Below, in pieces: positions 52,693-63,028 of a stretch of DNA of 64,000 nt. The notes below the pieces were generated by a model. That model searched no databases, was not told where the DNA came from, and worked only from the letters and a program-made list of their open reading frames with translations. A program made the position numbers and the translations under genes. This DNA comes from Bacillus glycinifermentans (GTDB lineage: Bacteria > Bacillota > Bacilli > Bacillales > Bacillaceae). Numbering within the stretch: the stretch's first letter is position 1; each line of letters opens with the position of its first letter. Location: positions 434,001 through 498,000 of the forward strand of contig NZ_LECW02000004.1 in NCBI RefSeq assembly GCF_001042475.2, read 5' to 3'.

Positions 52693-52702
52693 GCAGACGG
52701 GC

Positions 52703-53593
52703 CTACGGGCGGTCGTTCCTTTGATAGTATTCAATAACAAACTGCTTAAAGTTGAAGGCTGCAGGCGATAAATAATGGTCTTTTAAGACGGCAAGACCGA
52801 TCTTCCGTTCTGAGCGGTAATCTGCAACACGGCAGAATACGACGGGAAAATGGACATGTTCAGCCGTTTTCGGCAAAATCGCCGCACCAAGCCCGGCTGA
52901 CACGAGCCCCAAAATGGTCGAAACCTCTTCTCCTTCAAACGCAAGCTTCGGGCTGATCTCTAAATCCCGGCACATTTGATCAAACACATAGCGAAGTCCA
53001 TACCCCTGTTTAAAGCCGACAAAATCTTCCCCCGCAATGGCTTTCATCTCAATTTCGTTTTGGCCTGCCAGCGGATGATCGGCGGGCAGCACCAAATAAA
53101 GCGGTTCTTTATCAAGGATGGTCCACTCAAGCAGGTCGTTCGGCAGGGGAGGAGAGCTCAGGCAAATATCAGCCTCTCCTGTTTCGACCATGTGCTGAAG
53201 TACTTCATTCGCCCCTTGATAAAGCCTGAACTCCACATGCGGGTGCCGTTTTTTAAAACCGGCGATCAGCTGCGGCATAAGCCGGGAGCCGAGCGTATGC
53301 AAAAAAGACACCGATATTTCTCCATAGTCGGGATCTGCGCTTTTTATGACCTGCCGGACGCCTTCATCGAGCGCATGGCGGGCTTTTTTTGCATTGACGA
53401 GAAACTGTTTGCCGTACTTTGTGAGCCGGACGGACTTTGATCCGCGAATAAACAAAGGAACGCCCAATTCTTCTTCAAGCTTTTTGACGGACCGGCTCAA
53501 AGCCGGCTGGGAAATGCACTGCTCCATAGCAGCTTTCGTAAAGTGGCGATGCTTGCTGACGGCAATAAAGTTGTCAATTTGATGGAGTTCCAC
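52703..53593 (-). CDS. yybE: LysR-family regulator (YybE-like)
   Basis: A 296-residue LTTR. The N-terminal winged helix reads MELHQIDNFIAVSKHRHFTK and QPALSRSVKKLEEELGVPLF; the effector domain runs from about residue 90 (ISVSFLHTLGSRLMPQLIAG). It is divergent from an MFS gene across a 119-base gap, as B. subtilis yybE is from yybF, so it probably controls that gene. The effector is unknown. Confidence 0.8.
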   Translation of the reverse strand: MELHQIDNFIAVSKHRHFTKAAMEQCISQPALSRSVKKLEEELGVPLFIRGSKSVRLTKYGKQFLVNAKKARHALDEGVRQVIKSADPDYGEISVSFLHTLGSRLMPQLIAGFKKRHPHVEFRLYQGANEVLQHMVETGEADICLSSPPLPNDLLEWTILDKEPLYLVLPADHPLAGQNEIEMKAIAGEDFVGFKQGYGLRYVFDQMCRDLEISPKLAFEGEEVSTILGLVSAGLGAAILPKTAEHVHFPVVFCRVADYRSERKIGLAVLKDHYLSPAAFNFKQFVIEYYQRNDRP

Positions 53594-53626
53594 TGTCTCA
53601 CCTCCTCATCATAATCAAGATGCATC

Positions 53627-53643
53627 ATAATCATAGTTATTAT
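53627..53643. promoter_or_regulatory. Possible LysR operator
   Basis: ATAATCATAGTTATTAT is a near-palindrome with a T-N11-A core in the yybE-yybF interval. Confidence 0.35.
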
Positions 53644-53712
53644 AAATTAGACACATTGCAAACGAAAGCGTAGGATGGATCATAGAGCAGATTTTCGAAA
53701 TGAGGGACCAGC

Positions 53713-54945
53713 ATGAATTACATTCAGCCGCATACAAAGGTTTATCAAAAAGCAAGCATTGCATTATTTATCAGCGGTTTTGTCATATTTGCGACATTGT
53801 ACACCACACAGCCGCTAATGCCGGTATTTGCGAAGGAATTCGGCATATCAGCCGCGTCGGCAAGCCTAACATTATCCATCTCAACCGGCATACTGGCGTT
53901 TGCTTTGCTAGCTGCGGCCGCATTGGCGGACGGGTTTGGCCTCAGGAACATCATGACGATTTCGCTTTTTGCAACATCTGTCCTCGGGCTTTTAACAGCG
54001 TTCAGTCCGAATTTTGCCACCCTGCTTGTAATGAGGGGGCTTCTTGGTTTTTTCCTTGCAGGCGTTCCAGCCATCGCTATGACGTATGTCGGCGAAGAAT
54101 TCGATCCGAAGGGGCTCGGCAAAATGATGGGACTCTACATAAGCGGCACGAGCCTTGGCGGCATGAGCGGCAGGCTGTTGACCGGCCTTTTGACAGACCT
54201 TTTCGGCTGGAGGGATGCGCTCGCCATCATCGGCATCATTTGTTTCGTACTAAGCTATCTGTTTTGGGTTTTCCTGCCGCAGCCGCGGCACTCTGCAAGA
54301 AAACAAACCAATCTTAAAAAAACACGCCTGGCCTACCGGACTGTCTTTGTGAACGGACGGCTCATGCTGCTCATTTCCCTCGGCTTCATCTTAATGGGCA
54401 GCTTTGTCACGATGTTCAACTATATCGGATTTCAATTGATGGGCCCTCCTTACCGGCTGTCGCAAACGATTATCGGTTTGATCTTTATCGTCTAATTGGC
54501 AGGAACGCTCAGCTCGGTTTACATGGGAAAGAAAGCCGACAGCTACGGCACTTCATTCATGATCAAGATCGCAATCGCCATCATGGCTTCAGGCGCCTTG
54601 ATCACGCTTTTCACCTGGCTGCCGCTGAAAATTGCCGGTATCGCCGTTTTTACGTTCGGATTTTTCGGAGCGCATTCGATCGCCAGCTCCTGGGTCGGCC
54701 AGCAGGCGGGTGAACAGCGTGTTCAAGCTTCATCTCTTTATTTGCTGAGCTATTATCTCGGTTCAAGCTTAGCCGGTTCATTCGGCGGTTTTTTCTGGAC
54801 TCACTTTGAGTGGCCGGGAATCATCTCTTTTATTGCAGGACTGCTTTTAATTGCCTATCCGGTTATCTTCTTTGCCGGAAAAGGTGCAAGGGAAGCCGAA
54901 GCAAAGAAACAGCTTAAGCCTTTTTCAAAGAATGCCGATATATAA
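53713..54945 (+). pseudogene. yybF: MFS transporter YybF-like with an in-frame nonsense codon
   Basis: The first part (53713-54495) encodes a normal DHA1-type transporter half: FATLYTTQPLMPVFAKEFGI, LADGFGLRNIMTISLFATSV, GGMSGRLLTGLLTDLFGW. At 54493-54495 the codon is TAA in the middle of helix 8 (IGLIFIV-stop-LAGTLSS); without it the frame runs on to 54945 and gives a complete 410-residue protein. TAT or TAC to TAA is the simplest change. A start inside the second part is unlikely to make a functional protein. GAGGGA precedes the ATG. Confidence 0.8.
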
Positions 54946-55062
54946 GGAAAAGCCGGCATGGCAATTCCTTTTGAAGATCAGCCGTTTTTAGAAAGGTAAA
55001 TGCATCCCGTCAGGCTTTCTCCTTACCTTATATCCGCTATAATTGGATGAGGGGGTTTTGGC

Positions 55063-55428
55063 ATGAAGAAAATAGGGTTTTACGGATTGATTGCATCCGT
55101 TGTTTTTGGAAGCTATTTGAGATGGATCATGAATGACAGCGGGGTGTTGATAGATATCATCGCTTTGTGCGGCTTTGTGTTCATCCTGATGTACTCGTGG
55201 GATGAATCGAAAAAGGAAAGCCGTAAAGCCCTTTTATTAAAGGGGACAGGCGTGGTCATCTTAACGCCTTTATCGGTGTATATGATCTTCAAGGGCCAGG
55301 AATCAATCAACAGCCTGGCTTTTTTCAACGGCTGGGAAACAGCTGCTAAAGTCGGGTGTATCTTATTGGTATTGCTTGTAGCATCAGTCCTCATGACATT
55401 CATACATAACATCAGCTCCAGGCCGTAA
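55063..55428 (+). CDS. Hypothetical membrane protein, 121 residues
   Basis: A small protein with about four hydrophobic segments (residues 4-20, 28-45, 60-77, 92-113) separated by polar loops, one of them DESKKESRKA. No family recognised. It stands alone with GAGGGGG before the ATG (9 bases) and a strong terminator behind. It could be any small inner-membrane stress protein. Confidence 0.55.
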   Translation: MKKIGFYGLIASVVFGSYLRWIMNDSGVLIDIIALCGFVFILMYSWDESKKESRKALLLKGTGVVILTPLSVYMIFKGQESINSLAFFNGWETAAKVGCILLVLLVASVLMTFIHNISSRP

Positions 55429-55430
55429 TA

Positions 55431-55464
55431 AAGAGGCATCCGGACATCCGGATGCCTCTTTTTT
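55431..55464 (+). terminator. Convergent terminator
   Basis: AAGAGGCATCCGG/CCGGATGCCTCTT, a 13-bp stem with a plus-strand T-run; it serves the small membrane gene and possibly cypB. Confidence 0.85.
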
Positions 55465-58400
55465 TAGACTTGCGGCTGTGCGGGCACTGGCGCAGTTCCT
55501 CCGGCAATTCCTGCGCCGGACCAGACGTCTTTTGCGTAGCGTCCTTCTTCCTGCAGTTTAGAGATCCAGCTTTGCGCTTCTTCCTTGCTTGCCTGCATTA
55601 TGTGTTCGTACGCTTCGCATAAAGCATCTTCAACGGCCGGGGCCATTTTTGCGCCGTCTCCGCAAACGTACAGCCGGCAGCCGCTGTTCAGCAGATGAAT
55701 CAGCCTTTCCGCGTCCTCTTTAATCAGATCCTGCACATACGTTTTCGGGCTGTCTTCAAGCCGCGAAAAAGCAGTATGCAGGTGTACGAGCCCGTCCTGT
55801 TCTGCTCTTTCCAATTCGTCGCGGTACAGATAATCGTGTTCCGGATGGCGGCAGCCGAAATACAAATGGGCTTCGCCGAGTGCTGCTCCCGCTTCTTTTG
55901 CAATGCGGCGCGCCTGAAGAAAGCCGCGGAAAGGCGCGATTCCCGTTCCCGGTCCGACCATGATGAGCGGCGTTTCGGGATCATCAGGCAGCCTGAAGCC
56001 GGACGAAGGCTCCCGGACAAAACACGATATGCTGTCCCCCGGGGCGAGTTCTGCCAGATAGTTTGATGCTACACCGCGGTACTGCCCCCGGCCGCTCAGC
56101 GCCGGTCCGCTTACAACGGCGACGGTGATGCTCGTGTTCCGGGCATGTTCCCGGGGCGAGCTGGAAATGGAATAGTACCTCGGTTTTAATGAAGGCAGAA
56201 GCGCCAAAAAGCGGGCGAGCGGCAACTCGCATGCCGGATACTGTTCAAGAAGATCAAGCATCGTCAAACGCTTCTGCAAGACCTGCGCTTTGTAGGCCTC
56301 ATCCTCCAAAAGCGCGGCAAGCTCCCGTTGATGCGGCGGACAAACGGTATGCGCAGCCAGCTCGCGGATCTGGGCTCTTGTGGCCGGCTCCTGCAGTTCA
56401 ACGCTGTTTTGAAACAGTGCTGTGACATTAACCGGGCGATCGAAAGGCAAATGGGAGACGCGGCGCTCTCCGCTGATCAAAACGTGTTCATCTCCGCTTA
56501 ATCCAAACCGCTGAAGCACCCTGTCGACGAGCGCATTGCTGTTTTGCGGCAGCACCCCGAGTTGATCCCCCTCCACATATGCAGTTCCTTCCGGCAGAGA
56601 GATTTCGATATGTCGCGTACTTCTTCCGCTGTCTGGGCTCTGAAGTTCGCGGTTCGTTAACACTTGTGCCGTAAACGCCTGATACGTTTTCACAAGAGGC
56701 GAGCCGGCCGGTGCGCTGATGAATTCGACGGACAGCTCTTGTCTGTCTGCCTGCTGCTTATGCTCCGTTATGGAAAATGCTTTTCTCAAATTAGGCCAAA
56801 GACCGTTTTTCCAAGCTTCAAAGCTTCCTTCAAAATCATCGTTGGCATCCCCTTCTCCACGCGTATGCAGCCTGGTCGCTCCTTTTTTTTCAAATGCGCC
56901 GTCGATCAGGCGGGGAATCCTCTGATACGTGTTGGCCCAGCTGGTGTTTCCGCATCCGAACACGGCATATTTGACACCTTGTAAGTCTTTTTCGGGATCT
57001 TGTTCAAGCCAATTAACGAATTCCTTCGCATTATCGGGCGGGTGTCCGTTGTACGAAGCGGTTACGACAAGCACCGCTCCCTCCTTCGGGATCGTGCCCT
57101 TATATTGATCAAGCTCGGCTGTTCTGCTTTCCCAGCCTTGCAAACGCGCCTCGTCTGCGAGTTCTCTTGCGGCGTCTTCGGCTGATCCGAGATTTGAGCC
57201 GTACAGTACAAGCAGCGGAGTACCGTGGGCATCTGCCGCCGTCTGTGAGTGAATGTCTGTTCGAAAAGCGGCTTGCTTTTCCTGATGGGCCGCTGTTGTC
57301 ATCAGTGCTATCTCTCTTCTCGGCTTGACCCGCATCGTAAAGCCGTCCGGTTTAATAGTAAGCGACTCTTTTATTGTTAAGCGATAATTCGTGTGGTCTT
57401 CCAGTTCAAAATACTGAAGAATCATCCCCAGTACCAGCGTGGCTTCATGAAGTGCGAACTGCATGCCGATGCAGGCGCGCTGGCCGTTTCCGAACGGTTT
57501 GTACGCGTTTTTCGGAATGCTGTTCATCCGTTCAAACCGCTCAGGCCGGAATTCTTCGGCGTCTTTTCCCCAGACGCTTTGATCCCTGTGCAGTTTCGGA
57601 ATTAACACGGTTACGCTCTGACCCTTCGGAATCAAATATTTGCCGCCGATCACCGTTTCTTCCTTGGCGTATAATGCAAACGCAGGAGCAGTCGGATAAA
57701 GCCGCAACGACTCGTTCAATATCATACGAATATACTTCAGCTGCTGAACTTGTTTGTAAGAAGGCACCGGATCTGTGAGCACCCGGTCCGCTTCTTCGTA
57801 TGCCTTTTTAAGCTGCTCGGGATGCTGAAGGAGCAGATAAAGCGCGAATGACAATAAGCCGCTCGTCGTCTCGTGCCCCGCAATCAAAAAGGTGATGATT
57901 TGATAGCGGATGTTTTCATCATCGAGCCTTTCGCCTGTTTCAGGATCCTTCGCATGAAGCATGAGAGACAGCAGGTCGTTTCCGCTCCCGCCCCCGGTCT
58001 GTCTTCGTTCAGCGATGATCCGGTCGACGAGCGAAAACATCGATTCAACGTCACGGTTAAACTGCCGCCTTGTCTTCACCATCAGCTTATCCTGCCATTC
58101 GAGACGCTTCGTCTGACTCATCGCTTCATTCAAACCGCGACTCAAGCTTTCGATAAACGGGTGCTGTCCTTCGCGGTAGAAACTGTTAAAACGGTAATTA
58201 AAGCCGCATAAGCCGATCGTATCCAACGTCAGACGCGTCATATCATCCGGAACATCGATGCTCTCATTCTGATTCAGACGGGACCATTTTTGAATAAGCT
58301 GCAGTGCGATATCTTGCATCATGGAGTGGTAGCCCTTCATCGCTTTCTGACTGAAGCTCGGCAGGAGAATGTTGTGTGCTTTCCGCCAATTCGGTTCATG

Positions 58401-58679
58401 CGTCCAACTTGTAAACAATCCGTCTCCGCTGAATTCGCGGACCTTCAAAAGCCCCTTCCCCATGTTTTTATCAAACCTTGACTCGTCACAGACCTCTGAA
58501 ACGAGCTCATGGTTTGAAACAAAGATGCCGACCCTATCCGCAAACTGAAATTGAAAAATAGGGCCCAGTTCATCCGCGATTTTCCACAGAGATTGGGACA
58601 CCTTGGTTTTGTCCAGCAACGGAAGGTTGCCGAGCGGGCCGTATGTTTTCGGGATTGGAATCGTGCTTAGCTTGTTCAT
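55464..58679 (-). CDS. cypB: Self-sufficient fatty-acid P450 / NADPH reductase (CYP102A)
   Basis: A 1071-residue fusion. P450 domain (1-about 460): F89-containing [10 protein letters not shown]-helix AGHETT (267-272), ESLR (ExxR), heme loop [11 protein letters not shown] with Cys403. FMN domain from about 490 ([20 protein letters not shown]), then FAD/NADPH reductase with [10 protein letters not shown] and [12 protein letters not shown]. It hydroxylates long-chain fatty acids at subterminal positions without other partners. The length equals the CYP102A proteins of the B. licheniformis group (CYP102A7). The start at 58679 follows GAAAGGATG; it is in an operon behind fatR. Confidence 0.93.
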   Translation of the reverse strand: MNKLSTIPIPKTYGPLGNLPLLDKTKVSQSLWKIADELGPIFQFQFADRVGIFVSNHELVSEVCDESRFDKNMGKGLLKVREFSGDGLFTSWTHEPNWRKAHNILLPSFSQKAMKGYHSMMQDIALQLIQKWSRLNQNESIDVPDDMTRLTLDTIGLCGFNYRFNSFYREGQHPFIESLSRGLNEAMSQTKRLEWQDKLMVKTRRQFNRDVESMFSLVDRIIAERRQTGGGSGNDLLSLMLHAKDPETGERLDDENIRYQIITFLIAGHETTSGLLSFALYLLLQHPEQLKKAYEEADRVLTDPVPSYKQVQQLKYIRMILNESLRLYPTAPAFALYAKEETVIGGKYLIPKGQSVTVLIPKLHRDQSVWGKDAEEFRPERFERMNSIPKNAYKPFGNGQRACIGMQFALHEATLVLGMILQYFELEDHTNYRLTIKESLTIKPDGFTMRVKPRREIALMTTAAHQEKQAAFRTDIHSQTAADAHGTPLLVLYGSNLGSAEDAARELADEARLQGWESRTAELDQYKGTIPKEGAVLVVTASYNGHPPDNAKEFVNWLEQDPEKDLQGVKYAVFGCGNTSWANTYQRIPRLIDGAFEKKGATRLHTRGEGDANDDFEGSFEAWKNGLWPNLRKAFSITEHKQQADRQELSVEFISAPAGSPLVKTYQAFTAQVLTNRELQSPDSGRSTRHIEISLPEGTAYVEGDQLGVLPQNSNALVDRVLQRFGLSGDEHVLISGERRVSHLPFDRPVNVTALFQNSVELQEPATRAQIRELAAHTVCPPHQRELAALLEDEAYKAQVLQKRLTMLDLLEQYPACELPLARFLALLPSLKPRYYSISSSPREHARNTSITVAVVSGPALSGRGQYRGVASNYLAELAPGDSISCFVREPSSGFRLPDDPETPLIMVGPGTGIAPFRGFLQARRIAKEAGAALGEAHLYFGCRHPEHDYLYRDELERAEQDGLVHLHTAFSRLEDSPKTYVQDLIKEDAERLIHLLNSGCRLYVCGDGAKMAPAVEDALCEAYEHIMQASKEEAQSWISKLQEEGRYAKDVWSGAGIAGGTAPVPAQPQV

Positions 58680-58712
58680 CAGGATCATCCTTTCTTTTTG
58701 AGAAAAGCCTTA

Positions 58713-59285
58713 TCAATCGTGACGTTTAATCGCATGCCAGGAACATTGTTCAATTTCTTCGATTAAGCCTGAAGGATCTTCTATTTCTCCGGCTTTCACC
58801 AGTTTTTGAATGTGGACAAACGCTCCGAATACCATCGCGGTTAAAATATGCGGAGGCAGCGGATGAATCATGTTTGCCTCTTTGCCTTTTTCAAAAAACA
58901 AATAGACGAAATCCAAAAGGTCGTTCAGGACGCTCCGGCTTGTTTCGGTTAAGTAATGCGAAGTTTTGTCAATTTCCAAAAAGTAAAGCGCATAGACGTT
59001 TTCACGCGCAAACTCGTAGAGGCAGCGAAAGATGTGGTGAAATTGACTGCGCACGCTCAAATGTTCGGGGTAGCCGTCTTTAATCTTTTCTGTAAAGCGC
59101 CTTACACTGTTTTGAAACAGAACATTGACAAGCGCCTCCTTGCTGTCAAAGTACCGGTAAATCGTCCCTGCTCCGACGTTTGCCTTCTCTGCGATCATCG
59201 GAATCGTTGTGGCATCGAATCCCCGGTCTGCGAAAAGAACGTGGGAAGCCTTGATGATCTTCTCGTATTTGCTTTCTTGTTCCAC
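58713..59285 (-). CDS. fatR: TetR-family repressor FatR/BscR
   Basis: A 190-residue TetR regulator: helix-turn-helix SHVLFADRGFDATTIPMIAE and KANVGAGTIYRYFDSKEALV at the N-terminus, ligand domain behind. It precedes the CYP102A gene by 34 bases, and a 22-bp perfect palindrome lies just upstream. In B. subtilis, FatR (BscR) represses fatR-cypB and is released by fatty acids; the same circuit is inferred. Confidence 0.9.
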   Translation of the reverse strand: MEQESKYEKIIKASHVLFADRGFDATTIPMIAEKANVGAGTIYRYFDSKEALVNVLFQNSVRRFTEKIKDGYPEHLSVRSQFHHIFRCLYEFARENVYALYFLEIDKTSHYLTETSRSVLNDLLDFVYLFFEKGKEANMIHPLPPHILTAMVFGAFVHIQKLVKAGEIEDPSGLIEEIEQCSWHAIKRHD

Positions 59286-59305
59286 CTGTATTCACCTCCA
59301 CATCG

Positions 59306-59327
59306 CGGAATGAACGTTCATTCCGCA
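59306..59327 (-). promoter_or_regulatory. FatR operator
   Basis: GCGGAATGAACGTTCATTCCGC, a perfect 22-bp palindrome 20 bases upstream of fatR. Its layout matches the FatR/BM3R1-type operators. Confidence 0.85.
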
Positions 59328-59379
59328 ACCGTCATTTGTTCAAATTAGACAGGTATTCGTAAAATTCCTTTTTTAATAT

Positions 59380-59427
59380 AAAAAATTTTAAATAAAAAAC
59401 AAAATGGGTAAAATCTACCCATTTTGC
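59380..59427 (-). terminator. Terminator of the small exported protein gene
   Basis: AAAATGGGTA/TACCCATTTT stem followed on the minus strand by GTTTTTTATTT. Confidence 0.85.
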
Positions 59428-59508
59428 TCACCGGTTCTAAATACACAAATCCACAAAAGATCCCGCCAGTTTGGCAATACGATCGATTAGTATTCTTATA
59501 TATTATTT

Positions 59509-59874
59509 TTATAACTTTTCTATCAGAACTGCGGCAATAAGCGGATGTCCGTTTCGCAATCCTTGGTACATTCCGTATACCCTCACATTGTCCCCCGGCT
59601 GCATACGGAGGCCGGTGAGATTTTCAACATATATGGTTCCCTCTTTGACGGATAAAGCAAATATTCCTTCCTGATCCACAGATGCCGCGGCGCCTTCTGC
59701 GTATACTTTCGTTTCTTTTTCGACTTCGCCTTTCTTCATTTTGAAAAAGTCCGCCTGAACAGCATGCTTTTTCAAATCATCGTCGAGCTTTTGCTTTGTC
59801 GGCAGTTCTTTTGTTTCTAAAAAAGCGGATGATGCAAGTGAACATAATAAAACCGGCATAAGCAGCCATTTCAT
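59509..59874 (-). CDS. Small exported protein with OB-fold-like domain
   Basis: A 121-residue protein. A short signal peptide (MKWLLMPVLLCSLASSAFLE) is followed by a domain with alternating strands (ETKVYAEGAAASVDQEGIFA, LSVKEGTIYVENLTGLRMQP, NVRVYGMYQGLRNG). The pattern resembles small OB-fold secreted proteins, but no family is certain. The start at 59874 follows AAGGAGGG by 6 bases; the frame is open for 75 further bases without a ribosome site. It lies 95 bases downstream of a large secreted protease and could be its partner or an independent gene with its own terminator. Confidence 0.6.
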   Translation of the reverse strand: MKWLLMPVLLCSLASSAFLETKELPTKQKLDDDLKKHAVQADFFKMKKGEVEKETKVYAEGAAASVDQEGIFALSVKEGTIYVENLTGLRMQPGDNVRVYGMYQGLRNGHPLIAAVLIEKL

Positions 59875-59932
59875 CGTCAATCCCTCCTTATTTGCAGTTT
59901 GAACCATTTCAGACGGGACATAAACCCGAAAA

Positions 59933-59960
59933 AGGAGCTGATTGAACATCAGCTCCCGGT
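59933..59960 (-). terminator. Terminator of the secreted protease gene
   Basis: GGAGCTGA/TCAGCTCC stem with CTTTTTC on the minus strand. Confidence 0.75.
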
Positions 59961-59968
59961 GTACACAA

Positions 59969-62857
59969 CTATTTTGCTTTCTTCACGGTTGTTTTTCTCG
60001 CTTTGCTCGTGTTTCCTGCTTTGTCTTTCGCTGTAACTGCTAATACGGTATTCGCTTTTTGTTTTTTTATTTTAATGGAGAACTCGCCCTTTTTATTTGC
60101 ATTGCCGGTACCGATCGTTTTTTTGCCGGCTTTGACGGTGATTGCGGCATTTGCTTCGGTTTTGCCTTTTATTTCTGTACTTTTGTCAGAGACCGGATTG
60201 ATTTTTGGCGGGTTCGGCGGAATGACGTCAGCTACCGTCACTTTGACTTCGGCGCTTTCCCTGTAGGCATCCTTCGATGCGGAGACATATAAAACGGAAT
60301 ATTCTTTTTGTTTGCCGATTTTGGCTTTGAATGTTCCGGAAGCATCTGCCTTCGCTGATCCGATGATCTTCTTTGACGCATTTTTAATGTTGACTGTATA
60401 GCCCGACGGCGCTTTCCCGGTCACATATGCGTCATTGTTGGTGACGCGCTTGACAGACGGTTTTTTCGGCGCTTTTTCTACGACGGTCCTTAAGCTTGCC
60501 TCAGCCTGATGGCCCGTTGCTACGACACGGAGAACTTGATCGGCGGCCTGAGCCGGAATTTTCACCGTAAAGGTTCCTGATTTCCCTGCCGTTCCCGTTC
60601 CGAGCACCTTGCCTCCGCTCAGCACTTTGACCGCTGATCCGCTTTTCGCTGTCCCTGTTACGGATTTGTAATGGTCCAATACCGGATTCACCTTCATGTT
60701 CAGTTCCAAAACGCTCACGGCATGGTAGGCATTCAGCCTTCCCCATCCGGAAACAAAGTCATATCCCGGAGCCGGAAGTTCAGGCTCCTCAAATCCGTCA
60801 TCAAAATCCGAACCCGGATTGTCCTGTTCGGCAAATGCGACGTCAGCTGCGGTTTCCGTCAGAAGCTTTTCGACTTGCTTCGGTTGCAAAGACGGTTTCT
60901 CTGACAAAAGGAGTCCGGCAACAGCCGCAACGTGCGGCGAAGCCATCGATGTTCCGCTCATATACGTTACATTACCGTCGGGAACGAGGCTCGGGATGTC
61001 TGTTCCCGGAGCTACCATATCCAGCCCTTTTCCATAATTGGAATAGTCGGAGACAAGATCGAGGTGATTGGTCGCGCCGACGGATATCGCGTATCTCGAT
61101 GACGCCGGATACGAAATGTCTGAAGAGCCGTCATTGCCGCTTGCCGCCACCACCGTCACATTCTTTTCGGCCGCATATTGCAGGGCGTATTCCAGCACAC
61201 GGCTGTACGGTCCGCCAAGGCTCAGATTGATCACTTTTGCCCCGTGGTCAACAGCGTATATGATCCCGTATGCGATCTGCTCCGTGTCCCCGCTTCCTGA
61301 TGAATCCAAGACCTTTACAGGGAGTATTTTCGCGTGTGCGTTGATCCCTGCCATTGAGTAGTAATTATCAGCCGCTGCTGCGATAATGCCTGAAACGTGA
61401 GTGCCGTGTCCGTTATCGTCCAACGCATTCGTATTGCGGCCGATGTAGTTGTACCCTTCGTCGTTTTTGACAGCGCCGCTTAAGTCTGCGAGCGTATGAT
61501 CGACACCTGTATCGACGACGGCAATGACCGTTTCGTTTAACGCTTTTCCATTCAGCAGTTTTTGAAGCTTTTCGAATTGAATGTCAGCGTTCGCAGCGCG
61601 GTCTTTGCCGTTATTTTTGAGCGACCATTGGTAGGAGTACTGGGTGTCAGCCGATAAAGCGTGATACTCGTGAACCTGCTCGACGAATTCCACTTCAGGC
61701 AGTTTTGACAGCTTGGCCGCTGCTGTCTGATATTTCTTCGCGGCTGCTTTGTATCCGTCTGAATCGTTTTGCTCCAGTTCGACGACGTACATGTTTTTAA
61801 AGGCCGTTTTGCTTTTTTTGAAGGAATCAACGGAGTCCGCTCCGTATGCTTTTGCTTTGGATGAAAATGAGCTCGCATTTTTGCCGTCTTTTAATTTCAC
61901 GATGTAGCGGTTTTCAGGTGTACTCGCTGCAGCTGAATCCGCAAGCCCGGCTTTTGCCAAAATCGTTGATACTTTGCTGCCTGTCAGATTTGCGATGTCG
62001 ATGTCTTCAGCTATTTGATCGAGCTGCTTTTTTAAAGACTCAGGCACCGCATCGCGTGCCGCCGAATAAAGGCTGAGGATGGCTTTTTGATCTTCTTTCG
62101 TGACCGTATATGTGCTTGACGCTCCGTTTTCGGCGACATCGCCGAACAGTTTTTTCAATTGGACAAGATCGCGGTATACACCGTCCCGCAGCGATTTGTC
62201 AAACATCATTTTTGCGCTAATGAAAGGAGCGGTTTTATAGTATAGAGATGACAGGTCTTTCCCTTTTTCCGTTTTTTGCAGCACGCCATCTCTGATCGTT
62301 CTTAAATCTTGCAGAATGCTTTTGCCGTGTTCCCTTTCTGATGTGCTTAATTCTGCCGGGCACTCTTCTTCGGCAATCTGATCTGACGGAGGAAGGGTGA
62401 CGCCCTCATAGCTGATGGTGTAAGAAATGTCTGTATTTGAATCGGCTTCGGTTTCTTCATTATGGTTTTCGACTTTTACGTAGTACGGGCCTTTCCAGGC
62501 GATCGGAAAGTCGATTGCGGCCGGGTTTTTTGCATACGAAAAGCCGTTGTATCGATCAAAAGTCTGACCATCCGTAGCATTTTCCAGGCTGGAATAAACG
62601 GAGATATTCAGTTCCTGATCGGATTGAAGCTTGATTCGAAAATGCGTGAAATCCGCGACATCTTTTTCGGAAGGGTCGATTTTATACCAGTGTGCTTGAT
62701 CGCTTTCTTTAAATCCCGCTTTTACGGGGTCTGCGATCGCAAGCACCGTCTCATCAACAGGTCCATCGGCCGCCGCCTTTCCAATCGGAAGCTGGCCAAA
62801 AATCAGGGCAAACATAAGAATGAAAACAATCGAACCGCTAATTTTCCTTTTTTCCAT
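59969..62857 (-). CDS. Secreted subtilisin-family (S8) protease with Ig-like repeats
   Basis: A 962-residue exoprotease. A signal peptide (1-30, ending IGKAAA) is followed by a pre-peptidase-type N-terminal domain (about 36-150), a helical spacer, an inhibitor-I9-like prodomain (about 315-400, RYIVKLKDGKNASSFSSKAK), and the S8 catalytic domain (about 405-715) with D449 (VVDTGVD), H484 (GHGTHVSG), N575 and S637 (SGTSMASPH). Three Ig-like/Big repeats follow (720-795, 800-877, 880-962), each ending with a T/V-x-V-x-A-type strand. It is larger than the Epr/Vpr types. GGAGGT precedes the ATG. Its targets are unknown. Confidence 0.9.
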   Translation of the reverse strand: MEKRKISGSIVFILMFALIFGQLPIGKAAADGPVDETVLAIADPVKAGFKESDQAHWYKIDPSEKDVADFTHFRIKLQSDQELNISVYSSLENATDGQTFDRYNGFSYAKNPAAIDFPIAWKGPYYVKVENHNEETEADSNTDISYTISYEGVTLPPSDQIAEEECPAELSTSEREHGKSILQDLRTIRDGVLQKTEKGKDLSSLYYKTAPFISAKMMFDKSLRDGVYRDLVQLKKLFGDVAENGASSTYTVTKEDQKAILSLYSAARDAVPESLKKQLDQIAEDIDIANLTGSKVSTILAKAGLADSAAASTPENRYIVKLKDGKNASSFSSKAKAYGADSVDSFKKSKTAFKNMYVVELEQNDSDGYKAAAKKYQTAAAKLSKLPEVEFVEQVHEYHALSADTQYSYQWSLKNNGKDRAANADIQFEKLQKLLNGKALNETVIAVVDTGVDHTLADLSGAVKNDEGYNYIGRNTNALDDNGHGTHVSGIIAAAADNYYSMAGINAHAKILPVKVLDSSGSGDTEQIAYGIIYAVDHGAKVINLSLGGPYSRVLEYALQYAAEKNVTVVAASGNDGSSDISYPASSRYAISVGATNHLDLVSDYSNYGKGLDMVAPGTDIPSLVPDGNVTYMSGTSMASPHVAAVAGLLLSEKPSLQPKQVEKLLTETAADVAFAEQDNPGSDFDDGFEEPELPAPGYDFVSGWGRLNAYHAVSVLELNMKVNPVLDHYKSVTGTAKSGSAVKVLSGGKVLGTGTAGKSGTFTVKIPAQAADQVLRVVATGHQAEASLRTVVEKAPKKPSVKRVTNNDAYVTGKAPSGYTVNIKNASKKIIGSAKADASGTFKAKIGKQKEYSVLYVSASKDAYRESAEVKVTVADVIPPNPPKINPVSDKSTEIKGKTEANAAITVKAGKKTIGTGNANKKGEFSIKIKKQKANTVLAVTAKDKAGNTSKARKTTVKKAK

Positions 62858-62980
62858 AAGTACCTCCGCAGAATATAGTAAAGTCGTTCACCTCGCTATT
62901 AAACCATGTTTATCAATTTATTGGAATACATTTCTTTCAAAAACAAAAATATGATATTATGGAACCAAATTCACGGCATA

Positions 62981-63016
62981 TGAAAAGCCCTCTCGGTGGT
63001 AAGAGGGCCGGCTTTT
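62981..63016 (-). terminator. Terminator of the methyltransferase gene
   Basis: AAAAGCCGGCCCTCTT / AAGAGGGCTTTT stem with a 2-base bulge, on the minus strand followed by CATATG. The protease gene lies just beyond. Confidence 0.6.
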
Positions 63017-63028
63017 AGGGGATGATCG

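Noticed and set aside
53700-54317. 205-codon plus ORF overlapping yybF
   Set aside because: Shifted frame of the transporter gene; Cys/His/Arg-rich composition typical of a shadow.
60835-61230. 131-codon plus ORF inside the protease
   Set aside because: Antisense to the catalytic domain of the subtilase.
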